A stretch of 6,503 bases of DNA. It comes from Bacteroidales bacterium. GTDB taxonomy: Bacteria > Bacteroidota > Bacteroidia > Bacteroidales > Azobacteroidaceae. The stretch lies in NCBI GenBank assembly GCA_020860885.1, contig JAJBTS010000058.1:1-6503 (forward strand). Direction: 5' to 3'. The stretch's first letter is position 1. Each line of letters opens with the position of its first letter. The notes under the pieces were generated by a model, which saw nothing but the letters and a program-made list of their open reading frames with translations, did no database searches and was not told the DNA's origin. This document shows, in pieces, positions 6,061-6,503 of the stretch. The position numbers were made by a program, and so were the translations under genes.

Positions 6061-6503
6061 ATGGATCGGACCCAAAAAATAAGACTTACAAAAACAATTA
6101 TTATTATAGCTGTGGTAGCATTGATTATTACTGCTGTGAATGTTTTTTTGACTATCGAAGCGAAAAGAATGTTCAGAAACGACTTAACTACCTTGGTATA
6201 TCGGTCTACGAATGGTTTGTATTCTTTAAAGGCGGGTGATTTGAATGTTAATCTTATGAGTGGCTTTGTTTCCGTTCGGGACATTTCCCTGGACCTGAAT
6301 CAGGAACGTTTGAGTGAGTTCTATCAAATAGACAGCCTTCCTCGTTATTACGGTTCTATAAAAATGAAAGAGCTGAATTTTAACGGAGTGGATTTTCGCT
6401 ATAGAAAGAATCCGGAAAAAAGGAAATTTTTCCTTCGAAGCATCGATATTATTAAACCTCAATTTATAATTATCGATAACGAAGAGGGATTGAATACGGA
6501 TAA
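6061..6503 (+). CDS. AsmA-like envelope protein, N-terminal part only
   Basis: The reading frame from ATG 6061 stays open to the window end, giving 147 residues, so the gene is cut by the window edge. An in-frame stop at 6019-6021 and the absence of any earlier ATG support this start. The protein has a short basic cytoplasmic start (MDRTQKIRLTK), one hydrophobic helix at about 12-31 that would act as an uncleaved anchor, and then a periplasmic region. The segment GDLNVNLMSGFVSVRDISLD (60-79) and the later KMKELNFNGVDFR (101-113) follow the repeating beta-strand pattern of AsmA/DUF748-like proteins, which in this group are large, membrane-anchored and linked to outer-membrane lipid transport or envelope maintenance. 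Assignment rests on pattern and topology from a fragment. It lies beyond the putative terminator, so it is probably not part of the glycogen operon. No clear TAnnTTTG promoter is seen, only an imperfect one near 6041-6049. Confidence 0.78.
   Translation, partial: MDRTQKIRLTKTIIIIAVVALIITAVNVFLTIEAKRMFRNDLTTLVYRSTNGLYSLKAGDLNVNLMSGFVSVRDISLDLNQERLSEFYQIDSLPRYYGSIKMKELNFNGVDFRYRKNPEKRKFFLRSIDIIKPQFIIIDNEEGLNTD

Noticed and set aside
5964..6284. 106-codon minus-strand open frame with an apparent hydrophobic segment
   Set aside because: It is antisense to the AsmA-like coding start and runs through the stem-loop region; the hydrophobic stretch mirrors the opposite-strand transmembrane helix codons.

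Overview
The window looks like a chromosomal piece of a member of the Bacteroidales (phylum Bacteroidota), probably near Parabacteroides, Dysgonomonas or Proteiniphilum. The reasons are the AT-rich intergenic DNA, starts without clear Shine-Dalgarno sequences, promoter elements of the Bacteroides TAnnTTTG type, and a debranching enzyme / glycosyltransferase / GH57 gene order that is familiar from that group. The exact genus is inference.

Layout. Bases 1-460 hold no credible gene. They carry a possible outward-facing promoter at the left edge, an array of 23-bp repeats (about 70-346) containing an 18-bp perfect inverted repeat, and an exact 7-bp tandem array (401-487). Next, on the minus strand, is a rhomboid-type intramembrane protease gene (1097 down to 461). 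It is split by a one-base shift in a run of eight A/T, and its last codons lie inside the 7-bp array. A 119-bp AT-rich divergent intergenic region follows, with a candidate promoter for each side.

On the plus strand come three closely spaced genes that form a likely operon for cytoplasmic glycogen metabolism: a GDE/GH133-type debranching enzyme (1217-3157), a GT4-type glycogen/starch-synthase-like glycosyltransferase (3234-4496) and a GH57 alpha-amylase-like protein (4542-5891). The first would remove alpha-1,6 branches. The second probably builds or extends alpha-1,4-glucan. The third belongs to an alpha-glucan-acting family, but the motif expected to hold its acid/base Asp is substituted, so it may be a non-catalytic or altered member. 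A strong inverted repeat with a long, itself structured loop and a T tract (5910-6014) follows the operon. After it begins a separate plus-strand gene (6061 to beyond the window end) for an N-terminally anchored, AsmA-like envelope protein.

The least ordinary features are the helically spaced 23-bp repeat array with its hairpin, the rhomboid frameshift that separates the catalytic Ser from the catalytic His, the degraded GH57 active-site motif, and the branched structure at the operon end. No wholly new multi-gene system is evident.
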